From assembly GCA_913048385.1 (NCBI GenBank), contig CAJWVZ010000004.1:114597-178596 (forward strand): DNA of 64,000 nucleotides. The letters are read 5' to 3'. The notes under the pieces were generated by a model that was not told where the DNA came from, ran no database searches, and worked only from the letters and a program-made list of their open reading frames with translations. Positions 27,508-36,281 of the stretch are shown piece after piece. Source of the stretch: an uncultured Gammaproteobacteria bacterium. GTDB taxonomy: Bacteria; Pseudomonadota; Gammaproteobacteria; Pseudomonadales; Pseudohongiellaceae. Numbering within the stretch: the first letter of the stretch is position 1; each line of letters opens with the position of its first letter. The position numbers and the translations under genes are program-made.

Positions 27508-28020
27508 TTATTGGTTTTTGGTGTTAACTAAAGAATCATCTAATACACGAATTCCGAAAGGATCTATCTCTATTTTTACATTCGCAATATTAGTTATTTC
27601 AACTGGCGACGCTTTCGAATCATCATGATAAGCAAAAACAAATGCTTTAACTGCTTCGTTTCTACGAAGGGGTAGAATCGCATTAACCGAGTCAAAACCC
27701 TGCGGAATAAAAATATTTACGACATCAAGATTATCTTTATATTGACTGGTAACCTCCCGTTTATTCGAGTACCAATCTTTTTTATTAATCGGTAGCTCGT
27801 TAAGCAATAACCTATCGTAAACAAATATAATGTCTACTTCGGTAATCAAGACCGCGTTAGGGTCTAGCATCGAACGGATTGCAATAGATTCAACTTGAGA
27901 GGATCCTGGAGTCGTAAAGACTTCAGGCCATACGTTAGCACTGAATAAAAGCTGCCAAAAACTACAGGTGTACACAAATAGTTTTTTGATTATTATCGAT
28001 GTCTTCATAGGTAGAATCAT
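27508..28020 (-). CDS. exported hypothetical protein, 170 residues
   Basis: I do not recognise this protein with confidence. The N-terminus has lysines followed by a hydrophobic stretch (about residues 14-30), consistent with a signal peptide, without a lipobox Cys. The mature part contains ITEVDIIFVYDRLLL, DWYSNKREV, VVNIFIPQGFD and KAFVFAYHDD, suggesting a beta-sandwich. That order loosely recalls TssJ-like secretion lipoproteins, but the lipid anchor is missing and no type VI genes are nearby, so I do not assign it. A second ATG at 28008 is possible. It converges with imuB and lies 38 bp downstream of the next minus-strand gene. Confidence 0.6.
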   Translation of the reverse strand: MILPMKTSIIIKKLFVYTCSFWQLLFSANVWPEVFTTPGSSQVESIAIRSMLDPNAVLITEVDIIFVYDRLLLNELPINKKDWYSNKREVTSQYKDNLDVVNIFIPQGFDSVNAILPLRRNEAVKAFVFAYHDDSKASPVEITNIANVKIEIDPFGIRVLDDSLVNTKNQ

Positions 28021-28058
28021 ATACCCGCCAAACGTCTTTTCAGTTAAACCTAAATAAC

Positions 28059-29114
28059 TTACTCCTCGATTGCGACTGAGCCAGAATTGTCGGAGATCGG
28101 CGTCCCATTTCCATTCATGCCCATTGATTCGTAACGACGCCAGCCCGCTAGTATTCCCGCAAGCCCATGATTACCCTCATGACACGCATATTCATACACA
28201 GGATCTGCTGAACGCCTCAAAGGTACTTTAGCAGACCAAGGCTCATCCCACGTAAGTGCATCTGTTACCGTAAAATCATACTCTAAAGTGTTTTCATCGA
28301 TGTAGCGGAAACGTTCTTCAATCACCGCCTGATCTGACATACCCCGAAGATTATAATCATGGTAAAAGTGTTGGGTATGCACAACTAAGTCATCCCCGTC
28401 CCAATATCCAATTGAATCTCCCTCCCACTTAAGCTGATTAGTTTGATGTTCACTATCCAACCGAATTATACGAGCAGAGTGCACCATCTCATTTAAAATC
28501 ATTATCTGATCTTTAGTTTGAACAAATTGCATGTTGTTATTGTAAGAACCCGGAATCATTGGTGGGCCGCCAACAAAACCTGTGAGGCAACGATCGACAG
28601 TCGTGCGACCCTCTGGGCCCGCGCTTTGAAAGATCATTTCTCGATACTCCGAGCTCCGCTGTTTACCTACTGCGTTTCGCTCAGGAACACGACCATTCTC
28701 TGGCGAATAAATCAAAGACGTCCTTCTATCGGCAATGGTTTCACTTCCACGCTCATACCAAAACTCATTGTAAGAAATAACGCCCGGCGGATAGCCGGCT
28801 CCACCGACACTATCAATAATAAGGTCGCGATTTTGACGCCTGTTTTCAAACGCCTCCCACTCAGCAGCCTCTTCAGCGGTGAGCACTTCTTTTGAGGCCA
28901 ATTCACGTGGGCGGTTTAGTGGCGTGATAGTTCTAAAAGTATAAGTGCCCTGGAAGTCTGGGTGACCATATTGTGTCCGGGGCATTGTCTCATCTTGGCC
29001 CATAACCAACCCAGTCGACAGAATTCCCAAACCAAGAAAACAGCTAATCGCCGAATAATTAACGCAAGATCTAATAAAATTTGAAATTTGAAATACCTGA
29101 GCGAAAGTGATCAT
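28059..29114 (-). CDS. exported protein of unknown family, paralogue of the 58.5-kb gene
   Basis: The 351-residue product has a signal peptide (hydrophobic ISCFLGLGILSTGLVM, then Gly-Gln) and a large secreted domain. Conserved blocks shared with the protein at 58522-59511 are PRTQ-x3-PD-x-QG, RTSLIYSPENG, ERN to DRCLTGF-x-GPP, YNNNMQ-x-VQ-x-KDQ, EMVHSARII, GYWDGDDLVVHT and YEYACHEGN. The family appears often in marine and environmental bacteria without a proven function. Trp, Tyr, His and the final Cys-His could form a binding site. The long frame starts at TTG 29168, but the ATG at 29114 puts the signal at the N-terminus and has an AGG-type site upstream. It diverges from the UnbU-like gene across about 200 bp. 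Confidence 0.75.
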   Translation of the reverse strand: MITFAQVFQISNFIRSCVNYSAISCFLGLGILSTGLVMGQDETMPRTQYGHPDFQGTYTFRTITPLNRPRELASKEVLTAEEAAEWEAFENRRQNRDLIIDSVGGAGYPPGVISYNEFWYERGSETIADRRTSLIYSPENGRVPERNAVGKQRSSEYREMIFQSAGPEGRTTVDRCLTGFVGGPPMIPGSYNNNMQFVQTKDQIMILNEMVHSARIIRLDSEHQTNQLKWEGDSIGYWDGDDLVVHTQHFYHDYNLRGMSDQAVIEERFRYIDENTLEYDFTVTDALTWDEPWSAKVPLRRSADPVYEYACHEGNHGLAGILAGWRRYESMGMNGNGTPISDNSGSVAIEE

Positions 29115-29315
29115 AAAAGCACCTATTTGTCGTTTATTATTAACGATCGAATTAGCGATGTTTAGCAATGATCATAAGAAATTACGCTTGTTATGTTTTT
29201 TTTTCAAGTATATCACTCAGCACAACATCGCCATGGTTTGGATGGCTTGATTGAACTGGTCGTCAGGCTAGTTTATTCTAATTAATTAATGACGTAGATC
29301 TTAATAGGAAAAAAG

Positions 29316-30887
29316 ATGTCTAGAGCTGCAGAGACATACCCTGCGACCACTTTTGCAGAAAATGGACAATATTCCAGCTTCAAGTTGCCATTAACACTCA
29401 CCATCGTTTTAGCAGGGATGGCTTTTCTGCCTCGAGTCCAGGAAAGCCCGAGGCTCGCGGGTTCTTTCTTAGGTGCCTCTCTATTGCTGCTAATTTGGCA
29501 GTTAGCGCTCTTACTTTATGTCCGTAGAACCGGTATCGCCAAACAGTTCAAAATCTTAGTTCAACCACAGCACTATGTGCAGGCACTGGTTCAATTCAGT
29601 GTTTACATATACTGGGGTTATTATTGGAGACCTGTTTATGACCATCTTTGGCTCCTAGCTGGGCAAGTAGTCTTCGCGTTTACTTTAGGGATTCTGCTTG
29701 CGTGGTCTCGCCGGAGGACTTATCTACTTGGATTTGGACCGATACCGATTATTTTCAGCACAAACCTGTTCTTATGGTTTCGGGATGATTGGTTTTATCT
29801 TCAGTTTTTAATGATTTTTGTTGGCTTCCTAGGGAAGGAGTACATCCGCTGGCAAAGGGACGGTAAAAGCTCGCACATCTTTAATCCCTCGGCCTTTGGC
29901 CTGGGCTTATTTTCTTTGATATTGATTTTTACAGGCACAACAGATCTCACTTGGGCATCCCAAATTTCGTCAACACTTACCCTAGCACCAAACATCTATG
30001 CGTATCTATTTGTCGCAGGGCTCGTTGTCATGTATTTTTTCTCGATTACACTGGTTTCAGTCGCAGCGGCGATCACTCTATTTGCTTTAAGCTCTTTTTA
30101 TTCAGCAGCTACAGGCGTACCTTATTTTCTCGACTCAGAAATCCCTGCTGCGGTCTTCCTCGGTCTTCACCTATTAATTACAGACCCCTCTACTTCACCA
30201 AGAACACCATTAGGTAAAACTATATTTGGTATCCTTTACGGCCTGGGTGTATTCGGACTGTATACCCTGCTAGATCTCGTCGGTCAGCCAACATTTTATG
30301 ACAAATTATTGTGCGTTCCGCTCCTAAATCTCAGCGTTATTTTGATTGATCGGGCGGTGAGATCCTCAACGTCTACCTCCTTAACAAACATGTGGAACGA
30401 AAAATGGTTACAAGGTCATGCCAACATAGGACATATGGGTGCATGGGTATCGATTTTTATCGTTGTGTCGCTGCTCGGCAAAACTGACGGACGTCATACC
30501 GGGGACAGCTTACCGTTCTGGGAAGAATCTTGCGCCAACGGCTTGGTAAATAGTTGTGAACGACTTTTACTGATTGAGGCTACTTACTGCAGTGACAATT
30601 CCGCGTGGGCATGCAACGAACTTGGTGCACATTATCGTAAAGGAGAAATAATAGCCTACGACGATACGGTTGCCCAAAAATATTTTACGCAAGCTTGTGA
30701 GCTCAATTTTTCGGCAGGGTGTATAAATTTAATGAGTGAGCCAAACGTAACTAGCGTCCACGCTCCCCCAAAAGAACTGGACCTACGATTAATGTTACGC
30801 CAAGCAGGGAAAAACTTAATGGAGCTCTCGAGCGCTGATTTGCTCGAGAGAGCCTGCGACCATAATTGGTCGATGAGATGCTCTTAG
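29316..30887 (+). CDS. RnfD/UnbU-like polytopic membrane protein with C-terminal Sel1-like repeats
   Basis: The first 380 or so residues form about nine to ten transmembrane helices resembling the RnfD/NqrB fold, and more specifically the UnbU-like branch associated with enediyne clusters. Signatures are IFNPSAFGLGLFSL, LLITDPSTSPRTPLG, FYDKLLCVPLLNL and the loop NLFLWFRDDWFYLQF. In RnfD and NqrB the corresponding Ser/Thr of SPRTP-type segments carries covalent FMN; whether this one does is unknown. From about residue 395 the chain changes to a soluble, cysteine-rich part (CANGLVNSCERLL, CSDNSAWACNELG, ACELNFSAGCINL). This is two to three Sel1-like repeats with paired cysteines. An AGGAAAAAAG precedes the ATG. 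The FGE-like gene follows after 16 bp, so the two are surely cotranscribed. Confidence 0.82.
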   Translation: MSRAAETYPATTFAENGQYSSFKLPLTLTIVLAGMAFLPRVQESPRLAGSFLGASLLLLIWQLALLLYVRRTGIAKQFKILVQPQHYVQALVQFSVYIYWGYYWRPVYDHLWLLAGQVVFAFTLGILLAWSRRRTYLLGFGPIPIIFSTNLFLWFRDDWFYLQFLMIFVGFLGKEYIRWQRDGKSSHIFNPSAFGLGLFSLILIFTGTTDLTWASQISSTLTLAPNIYAYLFVAGLVVMYFFSITLVSVAAAITLFALSSFYSAATGVPYFLDSEIPAAVFLGLHLLITDPSTSPRTPLGKTIFGILYGLGVFGLYTLLDLVGQPTFYDKLLCVPLLNLSVILIDRAVRSSTSTSLTNMWNEKWLQGHANIGHMGAWVSIFIVVSLLGKTDGRHTGDSLPFWEESCANGLVNSCERLLLIEATYCSDNSAWACNELGAHYRKGEIIAYDDTVAQKYFTQACELNFSAGCINLMSEPNVTSVHAPPKELDLRLMLRQAGKNLMELSSADLLERACDHNWSMRCS

Positions 30888-30903
30888 CAGGACAATCCTA
30901 GTA

Positions 30904-31854
30904 ATGACCAACCAACAGAATAAAACCCCAGTCGATTTTGAGGCTAATGCGCCTGATCGCAAAATTGGTTTTTATCTGATGCTCATTATTATTTTGTTTG
31001 CATTTTTTTATGTAAAACAACAACCTCATCAAAACTTGGAAGACAAAAACCCTGATCCTAGCTCTATACAGCAGAAAACCAACGAGACACTAAAATGGAA
31101 CCTTGCTAACGATCAGCTTCTTGGGTTTGTGTTGATTCCTGCCGGAACATTCCTCATGGGTAGTAACCCCACATTAGATAGGATGGCTTATGCAAATGAG
31201 CGTTGGTCCTCATCTGCAAGACAAGGAAGACCACCTCTCGATGACTTTTATATAAACAAGTTTGAAGTAACGAATGCGCAATTTGCGCTTTTTATGGATC
31301 AAACCCCAGGTTCTCATGAGTCTCAGCAAACCCGAGATCGGAAGCCTGTAACCAATGTGAGCTGGGCACAAGCCTTAAACTATTCAAAATGGCTAGATAA
31401 CGAATTACGCAATAGTGCCGGGACGCCAGACCAGCTCGCAAATTTTTTAGATATGGGTGCACGGATTTCTCTGCCAAATGAAGCGCAGTGGGAAAAAGCT
31501 GCACGGGGCACAGACGGCCGTATTTTCCCCTGGGGGAATCAACCCTCAAACCTCCTCGCTAATTTTAATAATAAGTCAGCCATGGATGTGGGGACCTACA
31601 CCTGCGCCAAATGCGCTAACGGGTTAAACGACATGGCAGGAAACGTTTGGGAAATGACGCTGAGCCCCTTAACGGCCTATCCTTTTGTTTCAAAAAGAAC
31701 ATTGGACGCAAAGGAAGCCCAGCCGCTATTAGTCATGAGAGGCGGTGGCTACAATGATGCGGCCAACAATATAAGAACCGCTGTTCGGGGCGGAGTAGGT
31801 CCAGGTTCACCGAGCCCCACGATAGGTTTTCGAGTTGCGATAACAAAACAATAA
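30904..31854 (+). CDS. membrane-anchored formylglycine-generating-enzyme (SUMF1) fold protein
   Basis: The 316-residue product has a single N-terminal transmembrane helix (about residues 23-38), which should place the rest in the periplasm. A complete FGE-sulfatase domain follows: FVLIPAGTFLMGS, DDFYINKFEVTNAQFALFM, PVTNVSWAQALNYSKWL, LPNEAQWEKAARG, NDMAGNVWEM and VMRGGGYNDAANNIRTAVRGG, ending in IGFRVA. In true FGE two cysteines in the last segments bind copper; here the corresponding stretch has none. The only cysteines are a CAKC pair just before GLNDMAG. It is therefore unlikely to be a sulfatase-activating enzyme and may be a binding or otherwise modified member. It is coupled to the UnbU-like/Sel1 gene. 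Confidence 0.85.
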   Translation: MTNQQNKTPVDFEANAPDRKIGFYLMLIIILFAFFYVKQQPHQNLEDKNPDPSSIQQKTNETLKWNLANDQLLGFVLIPAGTFLMGSNPTLDRMAYANERWSSSARQGRPPLDDFYINKFEVTNAQFALFMDQTPGSHESQQTRDRKPVTNVSWAQALNYSKWLDNELRNSAGTPDQLANFLDMGARISLPNEAQWEKAARGTDGRIFPWGNQPSNLLANFNNKSAMDVGTYTCAKCANGLNDMAGNVWEMTLSPLTAYPFVSKRTLDAKEAQPLLVMRGGGYNDAANNIRTAVRGGVGPGSPSPTIGFRVAITKQ

Positions 31855-31864
31855 ATCCGTTTAC

Positions 31865-33643
31865 CTAACGCGGTGGCAGTGCAAACGTTAAAATTAAATC
31901 GCCACCTCGTCTACCCCTTGATCCTCCTCCGGATGCGACCGTTACGTATTCTTGACCATCAATTACATAAATAGCCGGCGAAGAAAACACACCCGCACCT
32001 GTGTTAAATTTCCACAACTCTTCACCGGTAAGAGCATCAAAGGCATAAAAATAACCGGCCGTATTGCTTCCAGCACCAACAAAAACCACTCCCCCAGCAT
32101 TCACAACAGCACCTGCCTGCCCGTAACCCTCAAAAATTTGTCGCCACTCGAGCTCTCCAGTCTTCGGATCATAGGCTGAAAAATATCCCATTGGGTCGCG
32201 GCCAGAACGAAATGGTGAATCAATTGCCGCAACATAAAGAAGACCCGTATCAGGACTGTGTGCAATGGGCGCATAGTTCGATCCTCCGCCAAAACCCGGC
32301 GCAAAAATTTGATCGGGTCCCAGTGGCGTGAATTGTTCAACTAAAGTGTACTGTTCCATCTGCTCAGGCGGAATATTGATAGGAAACACCGGGGAAACCG
32401 GCTCCATTCTCTCTCCGTTCGCTTTGTTTGGTATTGGCTGCGTCGGCCAAGGTTCCTCTCCCTCCGTCGCCGTTTCCGTGGAAACGGCAACTTCAGGAAT
32501 TGGGTGTACCGGCTCACCAGTTACTCGATCAAGAATATAGAGCCATCCATTCTTACTGGCCTGAGCTAAAGCTTTAATTGGCTGTCCGTCGACGTCCATA
32601 TCAAATAACACAGGTTGATTCCCCGAATCGTAGTCCCAGACATCATGATGAACTTGCTGATAATACCACTCCAATTTCCCTGTCTCTAAGTCAAGAGCAA
32701 TTAGCGAATCAGTGAATAGATTCATACCGTCGCGATTCGCACTATTACCGTACGGATTTCCAACGGCGAAATAAACCAACCCTAGCTCCGAATCGATAGA
32801 GGGAGTCTCCCAGATACCTCCGCCATTGCGCTCGCCACCGACCCACGTCGGTCCCGCAATTTCCCAGCCTTGATCTGATTCATCTTGTGGCACTGTGTTG
32901 AAATGCCAAAGCACTTCTCCTGTTTGCCCATCGATGGCTAAAACGTAACCGCCAGCTATATGACTTTCACTTCTGGTTGTACCGAGATAAACGACTCCAT
33001 CATATATTTGAGGCGCGGTTGTGAACCAATATCCCACAGATATCGCGGTCTCAATATTAGGATCCCTGAGATGCAACACATCGAGTATGACCGGTGCCTG
33101 CCCCTCCTCACCGAACCCTGATAGAGGCTCTCCAGTTTTAGCATCTAAAGCAAACAAAAAAGATCCGGCAGCGGAATAAACCACCCCGTTTTCAACGGCG
33201 ACGCCGCGATGACGAAAAATATAACCCTCTCTGCGTCCTCCGCCGAGCTTTCGGGTTACATCATAAGTCCAAAGCAAGTGTCCATCGACCGCATCCAACG
33301 CGTAAACGCTCCCGCGAGAGTCAGTGACATACATTATTCCGTCAACCATGACCGGCGTAGTCTGATTGCTAACTCCGTCAATTACTCCATGCTGAAATAA
33401 CCACTTAGGATGAAGCTCTCTAGCATTGCTCGGAGTGATTTGATCACTCGGCGTGAACCTTGATCCAGCAAGGTCATAATTATGTAAACGCCATTCCATG
33501 TCTACAACACTAGAGAGCTCCCTTTTGCCGAAAGGTTCTACGTCTACATCGGGCGAGCAACTACCTAAAGAGCAAAGTAAGAAAAAAAGGGCCAGTAACG
33601 ATTGTCCCTTCGAGTTAACGTGAATAAATGGTTGATTAATCAT
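31865..33643 (-). CDS. PQQ-dependent dehydrogenase, lipoprotein type
   Basis: The 592-residue protein is an eight-bladed quinoprotein. The N-terminal signal ends in LGSC (Cys29), so it should be lipid-anchored. The first blade motif WRLHNYDLAGSRFTPSDQI and repeated tryptophan-docking blades (GEVLWHFNT, GKLEWYYQQVHHDVWDYD, GELEWRQIF, GEELWKFNT) are typical of type I PQQ alcohol/aldose dehydrogenases. The DVWDYD segment holds expected active-site Asp and Trp. No C-terminal haem c (CXXCH) domain is present, so electrons must go to a separate carrier. The gene ends 10 bp from the convergent FGE-like gene. The substrate is not readable. No PQQ synthesis genes are in the window. Confidence 0.9.
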   Translation of the reverse strand: MINQPFIHVNSKGQSLLALFFLLCSLGSCSPDVDVEPFGKRELSSVVDMEWRLHNYDLAGSRFTPSDQITPSNARELHPKWLFQHGVIDGVSNQTTPVMVDGIMYVTDSRGSVYALDAVDGHLLWTYDVTRKLGGGRREGYIFRHRGVAVENGVVYSAAGSFLFALDAKTGEPLSGFGEEGQAPVILDVLHLRDPNIETAISVGYWFTTAPQIYDGVVYLGTTRSESHIAGGYVLAIDGQTGEVLWHFNTVPQDESDQGWEIAGPTWVGGERNGGGIWETPSIDSELGLVYFAVGNPYGNSANRDGMNLFTDSLIALDLETGKLEWYYQQVHHDVWDYDSGNQPVLFDMDVDGQPIKALAQASKNGWLYILDRVTGEPVHPIPEVAVSTETATEGEEPWPTQPIPNKANGERMEPVSPVFPINIPPEQMEQYTLVEQFTPLGPDQIFAPGFGGGSNYAPIAHSPDTGLLYVAAIDSPFRSGRDPMGYFSAYDPKTGELEWRQIFEGYGQAGAVVNAGGVVFVGAGSNTAGYFYAFDALTGEELWKFNTGAGVFSSPAIYVIDGQEYVTVASGGGSRGRRGGDLILTFALPPR

Positions 33644-33731
33644 AACCTTATCCTTTTATTTATTTTTACTTTTATTTGTGCCAACCGGAAAATGCTCAAC
33701 CCTTCGCTAAAACTTGTCAAGCGTAATAGAC

Positions 33732-34220
33732 TTAATTATTGGGAATACTCCTCTGCTCAACCATCATGCGGATCTTACTGATTGCTTCAGAATCTAACTG
33801 AACATAGGCCGACTTTAGGTACTGAGCAATATCGACCCCCGAAGGCCCCTCGGGAATATCACGCTTATATCTGAATCTTACAAACAAAAAGTTTGGCTCA
33901 GGCTCTTCAATTTGGGTCAAACTTTCAGCATGATTCGAATCAGCGTCAACTTCCCAGGAAGATTTCGTTATAATGCTCTCTTCCGGTTTAAACGTAACAA
34001 TCTCTGTGAAGACTTGATCTCCAGCCTCTGTTCGACGCTCGAAACAGTTATCGACAATCTCGCTTGACTCACAAATCAAGGCATCGTTGAAACGATCTGG
34101 CCGCCGAGCGCGAAGCAACAAACCATCCCACAGCTCTTTGCGCTTTACAGAAATATTCACTCGATCTAATGGGTCATTGACTTGTACGATATGTTCAAAC
34201 TCGAGCGGTGAGTTTTTCAT
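33732..34220 (-). CDS. SRPBCC-fold protein, AtaL/DUF1857-like
   Basis: The 162-residue product fits the DUF1857 (AtaL-like) group of START/SRPBCC proteins. It opens with LEFEHIVQVNDP, then has KRKELWDGLLLRARRPDRF and a continuous beta-rich helix-grip pattern, with the long C-terminal helix at SAYVQLDSEAISKIRMM. Such proteins bind hydrophobic ligands; in fungi one member assists a biosynthetic pathway, and bacterial roles are unknown. The ATG at 34220 is preceded by AGGTAA; a TTG one codon earlier is unlikely to be used. It lies just downstream of the exported SurE gene on the same strand with a 23-bp gap. Confidence 0.75.
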   Translation of the reverse strand: MKNSPLEFEHIVQVNDPLDRVNISVKRKELWDGLLLRARRPDRFNDALICESSEIVDNCFERRTEAGDQVFTEIVTFKPEESIITKSSWEVDADSNHAESLTQIEEPEPNFLFVRFRYKRDIPEGPSGVDIAQYLKSAYVQLDSEAISKIRMMVEQRSIPNN

Positions 34221-34243
34221 CAAAGTTACCTAAGAGTTTATTT

Positions 34244-35092
34244 TCACTTTAAATCAATTCCCCAATCATCTAACTCATCCAACATTTCATAATCTGTCCA
34301 GTCGAATTTAAGCGGCGTAAGAGTAATGTAACCCTGCTGGTATGCGTAGGTATCGTTCATAGAATCTGTTGCCTCCGCAATTCGTCTCTTAGCATCATAG
34401 ACCGTTGTGTCTCCCACAGCTTCAATAACATCATATCCTGCTGACGCTATATAAGACTCACCCATGGGTCGAGCTACGACACCCTTGAGCTCACCGCCCG
34501 GAACGTTGACAGAGATAACGGTGCCCCTAGGCGCACCCGCATCACGATAATGTGCTATTAGTTGTTTGACGACACCTGCTGCGGCTCCCTCATTTGTCGT
34601 TGGAAACGCCCCCGACACCGCGATAGCAGGTATGCCGTTATACAAGCCCTCCATTGCGGCACCAACTGTACCCGATAAATGCGACACGTTGCCGACATTA
34701 GCCCCTCGGTTGATTCCGGTAACTACTAAATCAAACGGATCACTTTCCCCAAGCACTCTTAGACCATATCGGACCGATGTGGCTGGTTTACCGTCGACCG
34801 CAACGCCAAAAAACTCTCCATTTTTCTCGATTCGAGTTACCTCTAGCCTCCCGCTTTCACTTGCTTGGCTACTACCAGATTGGTTTTCTAATGGCGCAGA
34901 AACAACAACCTCTACGTCCGAGATAGTCTCAAGCTCACCTTTTAAAAACTCAAGTAATGGCGATTCAATTCCATCATCGTTTGAAAGCAGAATACGGTAC
35001 CCATCAGCCAACGCCGTATAGCTGAAAGTAAAAAGAAAAATTCCTAACGTCAGTTTGACCACTGACCGATCCCTCAATATTAATCTACGCAT
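34244..35092 (-). CDS. exported SurE-family 5'/3'-nucleotidase
   Basis: The 282-residue protein is a SurE phosphatase: ILLSNDDGIESPLL near residue 34 carries the metal-binding Asp39-Asp40, followed by VVSAPLENQSGSSQA, DLVVTGINRGANVG, SGTVGAAMEGLYNG and an AISV-type strand. SurE normally dephosphorylates nucleoside monophosphates in the cytoplasm. Here a hydrophobic signal (VVKLTLGIFLFTFSYTALA) precedes the domain, predicting export. I chose the ATG at 35092 with a strong GGAGAGG over the 16-codon longer frame. It is not next to pcm, nlpD or truD as housekeeping surE is, so it is probably a second, secreted copy that scavenges phosphate from nucleotides. Confidence 0.88.
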   Translation of the reverse strand: MRRLILRDRSVVKLTLGIFLFTFSYTALADGYRILLSNDDGIESPLLEFLKGELETISDVEVVVSAPLENQSGSSQASESGRLEVTRIEKNGEFFGVAVDGKPATSVRYGLRVLGESDPFDLVVTGINRGANVGNVSHLSGTVGAAMEGLYNGIPAIAVSGAFPTTNEGAAAGVVKQLIAHYRDAGAPRGTVISVNVPGGELKGVVARPMGESYIASAGYDVIEAVGDTTVYDAKRRIAEATDSMNDTYAYQQGYITLTPLKFDWTDYEMLDELDDWGIDLK

Positions 35093-35251
35093 GACCTCTC
35101 CCCAATTGTCCAAGTTATTCAAGCCAATGCTAACCGACAAGCTTTGACATAATGAAGCAAATTTTTTAACTATAGACTAGATAGCAACAGCATTGCTAGG
35201 TAACCAATAATAAAGCATCATAAGAACCCTTAGCCCTGCGGAGCAAAATGA

Positions 35252-36145
35252 ATGACTTCTTCATACAGTGCAATATTGTTTTTTCAAAAAGTTAAAACCC
35301 AGTTTCCGATTACATCAAGTCAGTATTTCTACCTTTTTATTTTAGCCGCCCCTCTTTTTTATACTAGCTCAATAAAGGCACAGATGCAGGAGGTAAGTAA
35401 CCCACTCACATACTCCGTTGCTTGGAAACAGACTGCGGCAGAACATCGAGCCTTATTCCATCAGGGGTTTAACATAGCGACAATGCGAGTTCAGCAGGCC
35501 ATCGCAGAAAGAACTGACAATGAAAGTGAGAAACCCCTCGCTGTCATCACCGATATTGATGAGACCGTTTTGCTTGCAAACGCTTATTGGGGATACCTAA
35601 TCGATAACAATCAAGATTTCTTTGATGACACGAGTTGGGATCAGTGGGTCGCTTACAATGAATTTTCACCCAGCCCGGGAAGCACTGCATTTCTTAAATT
35701 TTGTGAAAATAATGACGTCGAAGTATTTTATGTGACAAACCGAAATCAGGGCGAAGAGACATTCCAATTAGCACTAAATAATCTAAGGGCTGCCCAACTG
35801 CCATTCGCACAACCTGCAAACCTGAGAGTATTAAGGTCAACCTCTAATAAAGAAGAGGTACAAAGTACAATCCGTGAAGACTTTGAGGTCATCGCCCTTC
35901 TTGGAGACAACCTTAACGACTTTAGTCGCAAGTATTATTCAACAGATGTAGATGAGCGCGCACAACTGATGTCAGAAGATTCAGCCCGTTTTGGTAATGA
36001 ATATATTTTGTTCCCCAACCCTACAGACGGCCATTGGATCAGGGCGATATTTGGACAGTCAGAACCTGCTCCAAACGATGCGAATAGAAGGGTTCTCAGG
36101 GACGCCGCTTCAAAAGAACGCTGGAATCCGAATACAGGTAATTAA
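35252..36145 (+). CDS. HAD acid phosphatase, class B / lipoprotein e(P4)-like
   Basis: The 297-residue product has an N-terminal signal segment (FYLFILAAPLFYTSS) and a HAD phosphatase domain of subfamily IIIB. Motif I is ITDIDETVLLANAYWG with nucleophile Asp101 and Asp103. Motif II is VFYVTNRNQGEETF, and the later acidic motif is ALLGDNLNDFS. Relatives in Haemophilus (e(P4)) release phosphate from NMN and nucleotides at the cell surface. No clear lipobox is visible, so it may be soluble in the periplasm. A GGAG lies 8 bases before the ATG. It diverges from the exported SurE gene; together they suggest periplasmic nucleotide salvage. Confidence 0.87.
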   Translation: MTSSYSAILFFQKVKTQFPITSSQYFYLFILAAPLFYTSSIKAQMQEVSNPLTYSVAWKQTAAEHRALFHQGFNIATMRVQQAIAERTDNESEKPLAVITDIDETVLLANAYWGYLIDNNQDFFDDTSWDQWVAYNEFSPSPGSTAFLKFCENNDVEVFYVTNRNQGEETFQLALNNLRAAQLPFAQPANLRVLRSTSNKEEVQSTIREDFEVIALLGDNLNDFSRKYYSTDVDERAQLMSEDSARFGNEYILFPNPTDGHWIRAIFGQSEPAPNDANRRVLRDAASKERWNPNTGN

Positions 36146-36281
36146 ATAGGTATTAACACAATTCTTAGAATCAAGTACGAGTTAGGCCGCTCCGCCGGAC
36201 AATATTGAACCCAAATTATATCGAAATATTTGATTAACCCGCTATCTTTTAAGCGTTAGCCAAAACCACACAGGATCCCAA

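Noticed and set aside
30904..31854. Sulfatase-activating formylglycine enzyme
   Set aside because: The copper-binding cysteines expected in the last conserved segments are absent, and there is no sulfatase in the window.
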